In this document: piece after piece, positions 1-6,168 of the stretch
How the letters are laid out: each line of letters opens with the position of its first letter
Numbering within the stretch: position 1 is the first letter of the stretch
Assembly (NCBI GenBank): GCA_045576435.1
Contig: JAZNGL010000111.1
Location: 1 to 6,170, forward strand
DNA: 6,170 bases
Source of the DNA: CAKSIW01 sp045576435
Lineage (GTDB): Bacteria > Bacillota > Clostridia > Monoglobales > Monoglobaceae
Direction: 5' to 3'
Notes under the pieces: model-generated
The model's database searches: none
Told to the model about the DNA's origin: nothing
What the model saw: the letters and a program-made list of their open reading frames with translations, nothing else
Program-made: the position numbers and the translations under genes

Positions 1-2
1 AC

Positions 3-1493
3 AACATCAAGAGTCTTAATGAAGTTCAATTTTATAAAAAGCAAATGAGAGTTGCTCTCCGTAACTGTGGTGTTATCAATCCTGAAGATATTGAAGAGTA
101 TATTGCAGTTGATGGTTATCGTGCACTTGGTAAAGCTCTCACTGAAATGTCACGCGAAGAAGTTATTGACACAATCAAAAAGTCAGGACTTCGTGGCCGT
201 GGTGGCGGTGGCTTCCCAACAGGAATGAAGTGGGATTTCACATATAAGGCTCAGGGTGATCAGAAATATGTTGCATGTAACGCCGATGAAGGTGACCCGG
301 GTGCGTTCATGGACAGAAGTATTCTTGAAGGTGACCCACATAGCGTTATTGAGGCAATGGCAATTGCAGGGTATGCGGTTGGAGCAAATCAGGGTTATAT
401 TTACATAAGAGCTGAATATCCGATTGCTGTTAAGAGACTTGGTATCGCTATTGCTCAGGCAAGAGAGTATGGATTGCTTGGTAAAAATATATTTGATTCA
501 GGATTTGATTTTGATTTGGAAATCCGTCTTGGAGCAGGTGCGTTTGTGTGTGGTGAAGAAACAGCTCTTCTCACATCAATAGAGGGTAAAAGAGGAGAAC
601 CTCGTCCACGTCCGCCGTTTCCGGCTGTTAAAGGACTTTGGGGTAAACCAACTCTTCTTAACAACGTTGAAACATATGCAAATATTGCACAGATTATATT
701 GAATGGTGTTGATTGGTTCACATCAATGGGAACCGAAAAGAGCAAAGGAACAAAGGTTTTTGCTCTTGGCGGAAAGATTAACAACACAGGTCTTGTTGAA
801 ATTCCTATGGGAACAACACTCAGAGAAATTGTTGAAGAAATTGGTGGTGGCATCCCTAATGGCAAAAAGTTTAAGGCTGCTCAAACAGGTGGCCCGTCAG
901 GCGGATGTATCCCTGCTCATTTAATTGATACCCCAATTGACTATGATTCTCTTATTCAAATTGGTTCAATGATGGGCTCAGGAGGTCTTATCGTTATGGA
1001 CGAGGATAACTGTATGGTTGATATTGCTAAATTCTTCCTTGAATTTACTGTTGATGAATCATGCGGTAAGTGTGCTCCATGTCGTATTGGAACAAAGAGA
1101 CTTTATGAAATGTTAGAAAAGATTACAGAGGGCAAGGGAACTTTAGAAGATCTCGATGCTATGGAAGAACTTTGTTATAACATTAAAGCATCTTCTCTTT
1201 GTGGTCTTGGACAAACTGCTCCAAACCCTGTTCTTAGCACACTTCAATATTTCAGAGATGAATATGTTGCTCACGTTCAGGATAAGGTTTGTCCTGCAGG
1301 TGTTTGTAAAAAGTTAGTTAAATATACAATTATTGAAGATAAGTGTAAGGGTTGTAGCGCTTGTGCTAGAAAATGTCCTGTTGGCGCAATCTCTGGCGAG
1401 ATCAAGTCACCTTTCACAATCGATCCTGATAAGTGCGTTAAGTGCGGAGTATGTATGGATACCTGTAAATTTGGCGCAATCGTAAAGAAATAA
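3..1493 (+). CDS. hydB: NuoF-like diaphorase subunit HydB of electron-bifurcating [FeFe]-hydrogenase (5' end outside window)
   Basis: This is the flavin- and NADH-binding subunit of a cytoplasmic bifurcating hydrogenase; it passes electrons between NADH, ferredoxin and HydA. The reading frame is open to the left edge. The Met at 45 is internal: the codons before it read NIKSLNEVQFYKKQ, which matches the usual HydB linker, and no ribosome site precedes that Met. About 100 N-terminal residues (the thioredoxin-like [2Fe-2S] domain of the family) should lie outside. Counting from the Met at 45, I see the FMN/NADH glycine loop GRGGGGFPTG (51-60), NADEGDPG (79-86), GAGAFVCGEETA (163-174) and the NuoF [4Fe-4S] ligands C340, C343, C346 and C386. 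A C-terminal two-[4Fe-4S] ferredoxin domain follows (C434/437/440/444 and C464/467/470/474). NuoF itself lacks this extra domain, so the protein is HydB rather than complex I. H410, C416 and C421 may match the zinc site reported for HydABC complexes; that is inference. hydA starts 19 nt downstream, so the two are co-transcribed. Confidence 0.95.
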   Translation, partial: NIKSLNEVQFYKKQMRVALRNCGVINPEDIEEYIAVDGYRALGKALTEMSREEVIDTIKKSGLRGRGGGGFPTGMKWDFTYKAQGDQKYVACNADEGDPGAFMDRSILEGDPHSVIEAMAIAGYAVGANQGYIYIRAEYPIAVKRLGIAIAQAREYGLLGKNIFDSGFDFDLEIRLGAGAFVCGEETALLTSIEGKRGEPRPRPPFPAVKGLWGKPTLLNNVETYANIAQIILNGVDWFTSMGTEKSKGTKVFALGGKINNTGLVEIPMGTTLREIVEEIGGGIPNGKKFKAAQTGGPSGGCIPAHLIDTPIDYDSLIQIGSMMGSGGLIVMDEDNCMVDIAKFFLEFTVDESCGKCAPCRIGTKRLYEMLEKITEGKGTLEDLDAMEELCYNIKASSLCGLGQTAPNPVLSTLQYFRDEYVAHVQDKVCPAGVCKKLVKYTIIEDKCKGCSACARKCPVGAISGEIKSPFTIDPDKCVKCGVCMDTCKFGAIVKK

Positions 1494-1497
1494 GAAG

Positions 1498-1503
1498 AGG
1501 AGG
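1498..1503 (+). promoter_or_regulatory. Ribosome binding site of hydA
   Basis: A perfect AGGAGG lies in the 19-nt gap after the hydB stop codon, 9 nt before the ATG at 1513. It fixes the hydA start and shows that hydA has its own strong translation initiation within the operon. Confidence 0.9.
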
Positions 1504-1512
1504 AATGAAGAA

Positions 1513-3240
1513 ATGGTTAACTTAAAAATTAATGGTCAAGATGTCAGTGTTCCGGAAGGGTACACTATCCTTGACGCTGCTCGTGAGGTTGGTATTGACA
1601 TTCCTACCTTATGTTATCTAAAGGACTTGAATGAAATTGGTTCATGCAGAATGTGTGTTGTTGAAATCAAAGGTGCAAAAGCTCTTCAGGCAGCTTGTGT
1701 TTATCCTGTTGCTGAGGGTATTGAAGTTTTGACAAATTCAGAAAAGGTTAGAAAAGCAAGAAGAAACACATTAGAATTAATTCTTTCAAACCACGAAAGA
1801 AAATGTTTGACATGTGTGAGAAGCAGAAACTGTGAACTTCAAAATCTTGCAGAAGAATTAGGCATTGATTTCATTCGTTATGAAGGTGAAAACATTCATT
1901 ATGAAATTGAAAATTCATCAACTTCTTTAGTTAGAGATAACAACAAGTGTGTTCTTTGCCGTAGATGCGTTGCAGCTTGTGATAATCAGCAGATTTCAGT
2001 TATATCAGCGGTAAATAGAGGATTTAAAACAGAAATCGGCACAGCTTTCGGCAAAAAGATGTCAGATATTGCTTGTGTGTTCTGTGGACAGTGTATTGTT
2101 TCTTGCCCTGTTGGTGCACTCTATGAGAAAAATGATATTCCTCAGGTTCTTGAGGCAATAGATAATCCTCAAAAGCATGTTGTTGTTCAAACCGCTCCTG
2201 CAGTTCGTGCAGCTTTAGGTGAAGAATTTGGACTCCCGATGGGAACACCTGTAACAGGTAAAATGGTTGCAGCTCTTAGAAGATTGGGATTTGATAAAGT
2301 GTTTGACACAGACACAGGCGCTGACCTCACAATCATGGAAGAGGGAACAGAGTTTATTGAAAGATTTACAAAGCAAGAAAAACTTCCTCTTATCACATCT
2401 TGCTCTCCTGGATGGGTTAAGTTCTGCGAACATTATTATCCTGAATTCACAGAGAATCTTTCAACTGCTAAGTCTCCAATGGAAATGTTTGGTGCAGTTA
2501 TTAAGTCATATTATGCTGAAAAGCAGGGCATCAAAAAAGATGATATTTATTCAGTTGCAATTATGCCATGTACCTCTAAAAAATACGAGGCAAGCAGACC
2601 TGAACATTCTCAGGATGGAACACCGGATATTGATGCATCACTCACAACAAGAGAACTTGCAAGGATGATTAAGCAAGCAGGAATTAATTTTGCTGAGCTT
2701 CCTGACGAAGAGTTTGACCAACCGTTTGGTGAAGCAACAGGTGCTGCAGTTATCTTTGGTGCAACTGGTGGTGTTATGGAGGCTGCTCTCAGAACGGTTT
2801 ATGAAGTTCTTGAAGGCAAGCCACTTGAAAACCTTGATATCCAGGCTGTTAGAGGTATGGATGGTATCAAAGAAGCAACAATTAAAATTGCAGGCAAAGA
2901 TGTTAAGGTTGCTGTTGTTAACGGCACAAAGAATGCAAGAATAATTCTTGAGAAAATCAAAAATGGTGAGCATTATGACTTTGTTGAAATCATGGCATGT
3001 CCTGGTGGTTGTATCAATGGTGGTGGCCAGCCGATTGTTGATGCAAAAACAAGGGCGGTTGTTGATGTTAAAGCAGAACGTGCAAAGGCTCTTTATAGTG
3101 AGGACAAGAATGCTAAATTAAGAAAGTCGCATGAAAATCCATATATTCAGATGCTTTATAAGGAATTCTTTGGAGAACCTTGTTCACATAAAGCGCATGA
3201 ACTCCTTCATACACATTATGTGAAGAGATCAAAATTCTAA
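1513..3240 (+). CDS. hydA: [FeFe]-hydrogenase catalytic subunit HydA, group A3-type (bifurcating)
   Basis: HydA reduces protons to H2 at the H-cluster in the cytoplasm, using electrons from HydB and ferredoxin. The 575-residue protein has the full modular order. A plant-type [2Fe-2S] domain comes first (C34, C45, C48, C62), then a His-ligated [4Fe-4S] (H94, C98, C101, C107). A two-cluster ferredoxin domain follows (C146/149/152/156 and C188/191/194/198), then the H-cluster domain. Its motifs are L1 TSCSPGW (295-301), L2 MPCTSKKYE (351-359) and L3 from E492 to P507 with C496 and C500. The end carries the small-subunit-like helix (YKEFFGEP...AHELLHTHY). L1 has Ser at 298 where classical enzymes have a second Cys. 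There is no extra C-terminal [2Fe-2S] domain of the kind seen in some longer HydA proteins. Pairing with hydB argues for the NADH/ferredoxin bifurcating class rather than a monomeric ferredoxin hydrogenase; the exact subgroup is inferred. Confidence 0.96.
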   Translation: MVNLKINGQDVSVPEGYTILDAAREVGIDIPTLCYLKDLNEIGSCRMCVVEIKGAKALQAACVYPVAEGIEVLTNSEKVRKARRNTLELILSNHERKCLTCVRSRNCELQNLAEELGIDFIRYEGENIHYEIENSSTSLVRDNNKCVLCRRCVAACDNQQISVISAVNRGFKTEIGTAFGKKMSDIACVFCGQCIVSCPVGALYEKNDIPQVLEAIDNPQKHVVVQTAPAVRAALGEEFGLPMGTPVTGKMVAALRRLGFDKVFDTDTGADLTIMEEGTEFIERFTKQEKLPLITSCSPGWVKFCEHYYPEFTENLSTAKSPMEMFGAVIKSYYAEKQGIKKDDIYSVAIMPCTSKKYEASRPEHSQDGTPDIDASLTTRELARMIKQAGINFAELPDEEFDQPFGEATGAAVIFGATGGVMEAALRTVYEVLEGKPLENLDIQAVRGMDGIKEATIKIAGKDVKVAVVNGTKNARIILEKIKNGEHYDFVEIMACPGGCINGGGQPIVDAKTRAVVDVKAERAKALYSEDKNAKLRKSHENPYIQMLYKEFFGEPCSHKAHELLHTHYVKRSKF

Positions 3241-3247
3241 AAATAAG

Positions 3248-3281
3248 AAACAGGGTCTAAAATTCGGACCCTGTTTGTTAT
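3248..3281 (+). terminator. Rho-independent terminator of the hyd operon
   Basis: AAACAGGGTC (3248-3257) pairs perfectly with GACCCTGTTT (3267-3276), giving a 10-bp stem with a 9-nt loop. A short T-rich tail follows. It starts 8 nt after the hydA stop codon, so hydA is the last gene of its operon. Confidence 0.9.
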
Positions 3282-3301
3282 TAAAAATGGAACTATTTGT
3301 A

Positions 3302-3330
3302 TTGACAAAAAAAATATATTATGATATAAT
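3302..3330 (+). promoter_or_regulatory. Sigma-A promoter of the SLH-protein gene, consensus with extended -10
   Basis: The -35 box TTGACA (3302-3307) and the -10 box TATAAT (3325-3330) both match consensus exactly, with the optimal 17-nt spacer. A TG dinucleotide at 3322-3323 makes an extended -10 (TGATATAAT). Transcription should begin near 3337, giving a leader of about 70 nt. The spacer opens with an A-run (3307-3314, including the last base of the -35 box). No operator-like palindrome overlaps the boxes, so strong constitutive expression is the simplest reading. Confidence 0.9.
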
Positions 3331-3361
3331 CAAAGCATAAATATATTTTAAGATGTGCAAG

Positions 3362-3380
3362 TGTATCTTTTTGTGATACA
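3362..3380 (+). other. Small hairpin in the 5' leader of the SLH-protein gene
   Basis: TGTATC (3362-3367) and GATACA (3375-3380) form a 6-bp stem with a 7-nt T-rich loop, 11 nt upstream of the ribosome site. AAGAT (3350-3354) could instead pair with ATCTT (3365-3369), so two weak, mutually exclusive folds are possible. It may stabilise the mRNA 5' end. It is too small to be a known riboswitch, and I assign no function. Confidence 0.45.
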
Positions 3381-3391
3381 AATGCTATAAT

Positions 3392-3398
3392 AAGGAGG
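3392..3398 (+). promoter_or_regulatory. Ribosome binding site of the SLH-protein gene
   Basis: AAGGAGG lies 8 nt before the ATG at 3407, which is close to ideal. It fixes the start of the signal peptide. Confidence 0.92.
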
Positions 3399-3406
3399 AA
3401 AAGACA

Positions 3407-5338
3407 ATGAAAAGAATTTTGTCAATGGTAGTATTTGTTGCATTTATGGTAAGCTTAATAGCTACTGTTAGTGTGGCAGGCGAAACAATTATGACAGGCA
3501 GAGAAGAGTTTGTCGTTGTTGAGGGTAAGGTTGAGGCAAAAGAAATTTCAGCAAATGATTCATCTTATCAAACTGGGACGCTTAGTATTGGTTCTTATTC
3601 AACACCAAATGAGTTTGATTTCAGAGCATCTCTTGAGATGAGCGCAATTAAGAATGCAATTAATAATTATGTTGCTTTGGCTGAAACTAAAGAAGCTGGT
3701 GTTGCTGATGCAATCAAAGCAATGAAAGTTACAGGTGAATTCGTGCTTGAAGCAACATATCCAACAAGCGGAATTACAATTCCAGCTGAAGTTAAATCAG
3801 GCACAAATATGGCAAATTTCTTCATTAAAGATGAAACAGGTGCATATGTTGCATATTCAGAAGCAACAGGCATATTTGTTGAATCTGCTGCAAGAGTTGA
3901 AGCTATTACTAATGATAAATTAACAATTAAAGTTGCGATTAAACCAGATGTAACAGTTCAGGATCTTCTTGATAATCCTTCAAGCTTAAATGATATTTGT
4001 TTTGTTTGTGAGGATGCTGTTGTAATTGCATTTGGAAATTATTCGATTGGTGCAACAATAAGTGGTAACACAATTATTGGTGACGGCGATAATGTTAATA
4101 ACGAAAATGATTTAGGTGTTATTAATTATTTGTTTGTTCAGGACGGAAAAGAAACAGCTATTGAACCTGTTGTTGTTTCATTGTATGAGATAACAGGTAC
4201 AAGCGGTGGCGGTAGTAGTTCTAGCGTTGTTGTTCCAGATAAAGTTGTTGAAGAAAAAGAAGATGGAACAACTATAGTAACTGAAACAAATAAAGCAACA
4301 GGAACAGTTACAGAAACAACAACTAAGCCAGATGGTAGCGAAAAAGTTGTTGAAACAAAGAAAGATGGTACTGTTACAACAACTGAGAAAGATACTGAAG
4401 GTAACAAAGTTGAAACAGTTGAGAAGAAAGATGGTACAGTAACTGAGACAACAACTAAGGTTGATGGTAGCGAAAAAGTTGTTGAAACAAAGAGTGATGG
4501 AACAGTTACAACAAATGCTAAAGATAAGGAAGGTACAGTGACTGAGTCTGTTAAGGTAGCAGACGGAACAACAACATCAACAGTAACTAAGGTTGATGGC
4601 GTTAAGGCAGAAGCTGTTACAAATACTGAAGGTAAAACAACAGCAACAGTTACAGTTCCTGAGAAAGTAGAAAAAACAGAGATTGTTATTCCTGTTGAAA
4701 ATGCTACAGCTGGAACAGTTGCAGTTATAGTTGAAGAAGATGGAACAAAGACAATTATTAAAGAATCATTTAACACAGAAGATGGTATGAGCGTTCCGCT
4801 TGATAAGAGTGCAAACATTGAATTTGTTGATAATGCAATAGACTTTGTTGATACTCCAGGACACTGGGCTGAATCTCAGATCGATTTCGTAAGTAGTCGT
4901 GAAATCTTTAATGGTGTTAGCGCAACACACTTTGTTCCAGAGGGAAATATGACACGTGCTATGATTATGACTGTTATTGCAAATCTTGAAGGTGCAGATG
5001 TTACACCTGATGAGGGTGAGCCTTGGTATCATAAAGCTGTTGATTGGGCTGTTGAAAACGGTGTTTCTGATGGTACAAATCCTGAGGAAACAATAACTCG
5101 TGAGCAGTTCGTAACAATGCTTTGGAGATATATTGGTGAGCATGAGGTTGAAGGTGACCATCACTTAGATAAGTTTGATGATAAGCACCATGTTTCTGAG
5201 TATGCTGTTGATGCTATGCATTGGGCAGTTGTACATGGTCTCATTGAGGGAATGGGTGATGGCAGAGTTGCTCCGTTAGAACATGCTCTCAGAGCTCAAG
5301 CTGCAAAGATTATGATGAGATTTGTTCTCATTAAATAA
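3407..5338 (+). CDS. Secreted SLH-domain cell-surface protein with repeat stalk and unknown N-terminal domain
   Basis: This is a 643-residue exported protein, probably held non-covalently on the cell wall. Residues 1-24 are a classic signal peptide: K2-R3, a hydrophobic core and a likely cut after S22-V23-A24. Residues ~25-262 form a mixed alpha/beta, probably beta-rich region that I do not recognise. It contains the only two cysteines of the protein (C198, C201; CFVC). A Ser/Gly linker (266-273) leads into a Thr/Val/Lys/Asp-rich stalk (~275-425) built from ~22-residue DG-turn repeats. Residues ~425-480 look like a further beta domain. Three SLH modules follow: ~480-525 (starting DTPGHWAES), ~538-576 (PWYHKAVDWAVENG) and ~590-640 (FDD...MHWAVVHGLIEG). 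Their TRAE-equivalent motifs are TRAM (516-519), TREQ (564-567) and LRAQ (628-631). A His/acid-rich linker (DHHLDKFDDKHH) joins modules 2 and 3. SLH modules usually bind pyruvylated secondary cell-wall polymer. The gene has its own promoter and terminator, so its function is not tied to the hydrogenase genes. Confidence 0.92.
   Translation: MKRILSMVVFVAFMVSLIATVSVAGETIMTGREEFVVVEGKVEAKEISANDSSYQTGTLSIGSYSTPNEFDFRASLEMSAIKNAINNYVALAETKEAGVADAIKAMKVTGEFVLEATYPTSGITIPAEVKSGTNMANFFIKDETGAYVAYSEATGIFVESAARVEAITNDKLTIKVAIKPDVTVQDLLDNPSSLNDICFVCEDAVVIAFGNYSIGATISGNTIIGDGDNVNNENDLGVINYLFVQDGKETAIEPVVVSLYEITGTSGGGSSSSVVVPDKVVEEKEDGTTIVTETNKATGTVTETTTKPDGSEKVVETKKDGTVTTTEKDTEGNKVETVEKKDGTVTETTTKVDGSEKVVETKSDGTVTTNAKDKEGTVTESVKVADGTTTSTVTKVDGVKAEAVTNTEGKTTATVTVPEKVEKTEIVIPVENATAGTVAVIVEEDGTKTIIKESFNTEDGMSVPLDKSANIEFVDNAIDFVDTPGHWAESQIDFVSSREIFNGVSATHFVPEGNMTRAMIMTVIANLEGADVTPDEGEPWYHKAVDWAVENGVSDGTNPEETITREQFVTMLWRYIGEHEVEGDHHLDKFDDKHHVSEYAVDAMHWAVVHGLIEGMGDGRVAPLEHALRAQAAKIMMRFVLIK
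4316..4579 (+). repeat. 132-nt (44-codon) tandem repeat in the stalk of the SLH protein
   Basis: Two adjacent copies start at 4316 and 4448. Their first ~28 codons are close: TTTK-[P/V]-DGSEKVVETK, then DGTVTT. A 30-nt block is identical at 4331-4360 and 4463-4492, exactly 132 nt apart. The 44 residues split into two related ~22-residue halves, each with a DG turn followed by T/V-rich strands. The second copy degrades towards its end. Degenerate half-units flank the pair, so the array grew by duplication. Confidence 0.85.
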
Positions 5339-5359
5339 GAGATTATAGTTGATAATTTT

Positions 5360-5386
5360 AAAGGACCTCGTAAGAGGTCCTTTTTT
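5360..5386 (+). terminator. Rho-independent terminator of the SLH-protein gene
   Basis: AAAGGACCTC (5360-5369) pairs perfectly with GAGGTCCTTT (5374-5383). The loop GTAA is a GNRA tetraloop, and six T residues run from 5381 to 5386. It lies 21 nt after the stop codon and separates the gene from the IS relic. Confidence 0.95.
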
Positions 5387-5391
5387 ATTGC

Positions 5392-5704
5392 ATACTGAAG
5401 ATGTTGCATAGATATTGCGGGAAAAGGCAAAGAAGTACATTTTATTATTATCTAAAGCAAAAAAAACACAGATAAATACAAGTGCAAAAAGCCGAAAATA
5501 TACAATTATTCAATCAAAACAAAGGTAGATATGGATATCGTAGAATTACTGCATTGTTAAAGGTAAAAAGTTATTGTATTAATCATAAAACTGTTTTAAA
5601 GCTAATGAAAAGCCTTAATTTAAAAGGTAAACAACGAAAGAATTTCATTAAAACCAAAAGGAATGAGTCCGGTTCAATATCGAACTCACTCCTTAGCAAG
5701 TTAA
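5392..5704 (+). pseudogene. IS3-family transposase OrfB remnant, frameshifted and lacking the DDE domain
   Basis: Three homologous blocks can be read in two frames. First, around 5395-5425 the codons suggest LKMLH..IAGK with a frame change. Second, from 5431 the frame reads RSTFYYYLKQKK and hits TAA at 5473. The same frame then continues as AENIQLFNQNKGRYGYRR, ending at LNLKGKQRKN (5643); this is the HTH_21 region of OrfB. Third, in the next frame, 5630-5704 reads NNERISLKPKGMSPVQYRTH...S then TAA, the conserved OrfB C-terminus. The ~170 codons that normally lie between these parts, including the catalytic Asp-Asp-Glu residues, are missing. A GTG-initiated 79-codon frame (5482-5721) spans the middle, but its last third is out-of-frame reading of the OrfB tail, so I do not call it a real gene. 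Confidence 0.85.
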
Positions 5705-5714
5705 TATTGAATTT

Positions 5715-5739
5715 TGTCTAAACTTTGGGGTTCACTCCA
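5715..5739 (+). repeat. Right terminal inverted repeat of the IS3-family relic
   Basis: On the minus strand the sequence begins TGGAGTGAACCCCAAAG, the usual form of IS3/IS150-group ends (TG..., then ACCCCAAA). It lies 10 nt after the OrfB stop codon, the expected place for the right end. No partner left repeat is present in the window. Confidence 0.75.
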
Positions 5740-5775
5740 CTTTTGGGTTGGTTTTTTATTTTAATATGTTATTTA

Positions 5776-6168
5776 TTAATTATTTAAATCCATAGTCTTT
5801 TCTTTATCTTTTTTTAAGTCATAAAAAAACTTTAATGTAAAATAAAGGATTATAACAAAGGCAAGATAAATTGCATGGAAAAACTTTGGTAAGGATGTTG
5901 GTTCAATATGAAAAGCAAAAAAATCATTTCCGAAAAATTCAGCAGTCATTGAAATTAGTCTTAAAGCACCTGCAATTGGATAACGAAGTAAAAGAATAAG
6001 TGACTCAGGGAGCAGGAAGAATGCAATGCAAAGAGGATAAGCAGAACAAAAAACAATGGTTACAAGTGGAATTATCCAAAGATTTGTTATGCATTGAATC
6101 CATGAGATATTTCCAAAAAATATTAATGTGAAATATGATGTTCCAATGACGGAAGAAAGCGAAAGTGC
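5776..6168 (-). CDS. ComEC/Rec2-like competence membrane protein, C-terminal end (5' end outside window)
   Basis: The minus-strand frame is open from the right edge to a TAA at 5776-5778, giving 130 residues. They are strongly hydrophobic, with about four membrane segments. The stretch SVIGTSYFTLIFFGNISW followed by NLWIIPLVTIVF resembles the Competence domain of ComEC/Rec2 DNA-uptake channels, where an SxxxQLGTxPL-like helix, FGxIS and NLLxxPLV occur in that order. The protein ends soon after the last helix with a charged tail (YDLKKDKEKTMDLNN). It therefore has no C-terminal metallo-beta-lactamase domain, which many ComEC proteins carry. If the assignment is right, it would be the inner-membrane channel for single-stranded DNA uptake. 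Another polytopic membrane family is possible, since only the tail is visible. The gene is convergent with the SLH-protein gene, and I see no clear terminator on its own strand. Confidence 0.7.
   Translation of the reverse strand, partial: ALSLSSVIGTSYFTLIFFGNISWIQCITNLWIIPLVTIVFCSAYPLCIAFFLLPESLILLLRYPIAGALRLISMTAEFFGNDFFAFHIEPTSLPKFFHAIYLAFVIILYFTLKFFYDLKKDKEKTMDLNN

Larger units (their letters stand above)
5392..5739 (+). mobile_element. Degenerate, internally deleted IS3-family insertion sequence
   Basis: The stretch keeps three recognisable pieces of an IS3-family (IS150-like) element: the N-terminal part of OrfB with its helix-turn-helix region, the last ~25 codons of OrfB, and the right terminal inverted repeat. 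The left inverted repeat, orfA and the DDE integrase core are gone. I searched the bases between the SLH terminator and 5392 for a left end matching the right repeat and saw none, so no target-site duplication can be defined. About 350 nt remain, against roughly 1.2-1.5 kb for a full element. It cannot transpose by itself. Confidence 0.82.

Noticed and set aside
3386..3391. A second TATAAT with an extended -10 TG, close to the ATG at 3407
   Set aside because: No -35 box lies at a proper distance, and a start site there would fall within or after the ribosome site, leaving no usable leader.
3337..3406. A riboswitch or attenuator in the SLH-gene leader
   Set aside because: The leader is only about 70 nt, with one 6-bp hairpin, no T-tract terminator and no recognisable conserved aptamer core.
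4082..4114. Asp/Asn-rich DGDNVNNENDL as a dockerin or EF-hand calcium loop
   Set aside because: The spacing is two residues too long for a dockerin loop, the EF-hand positions do not fit, and there is only one copy.
4138..4818. 226-codon open frame on the minus strand inside the SLH gene
   Set aside because: It is antisense to the Thr/Val/Lys-rich repeat stalk. Its Val/Ser/Thr monotony mirrors ACA/GTT-rich codons on the plus strand, it has no clear ribosome site, and the plus-strand gene is well supported.
5482..5721. 79-codon frame as an intact small helix-turn-helix protein
   Set aside because: Its first two thirds are IS3 OrfB sequence, and its last third is the OrfB tail read in the wrong frame. 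It starts with GTG and has no ribosome site, so it is a pseudogene fragment.
5339..5775. A CRISPR array, tRNA or other RNA gene in the long non-coding stretch
   Set aside because: There are no regular spaced repeats and no cloverleaf. The stretch is accounted for by the terminator and the IS3 relic, plus short AT-rich flanks in which I see nothing.
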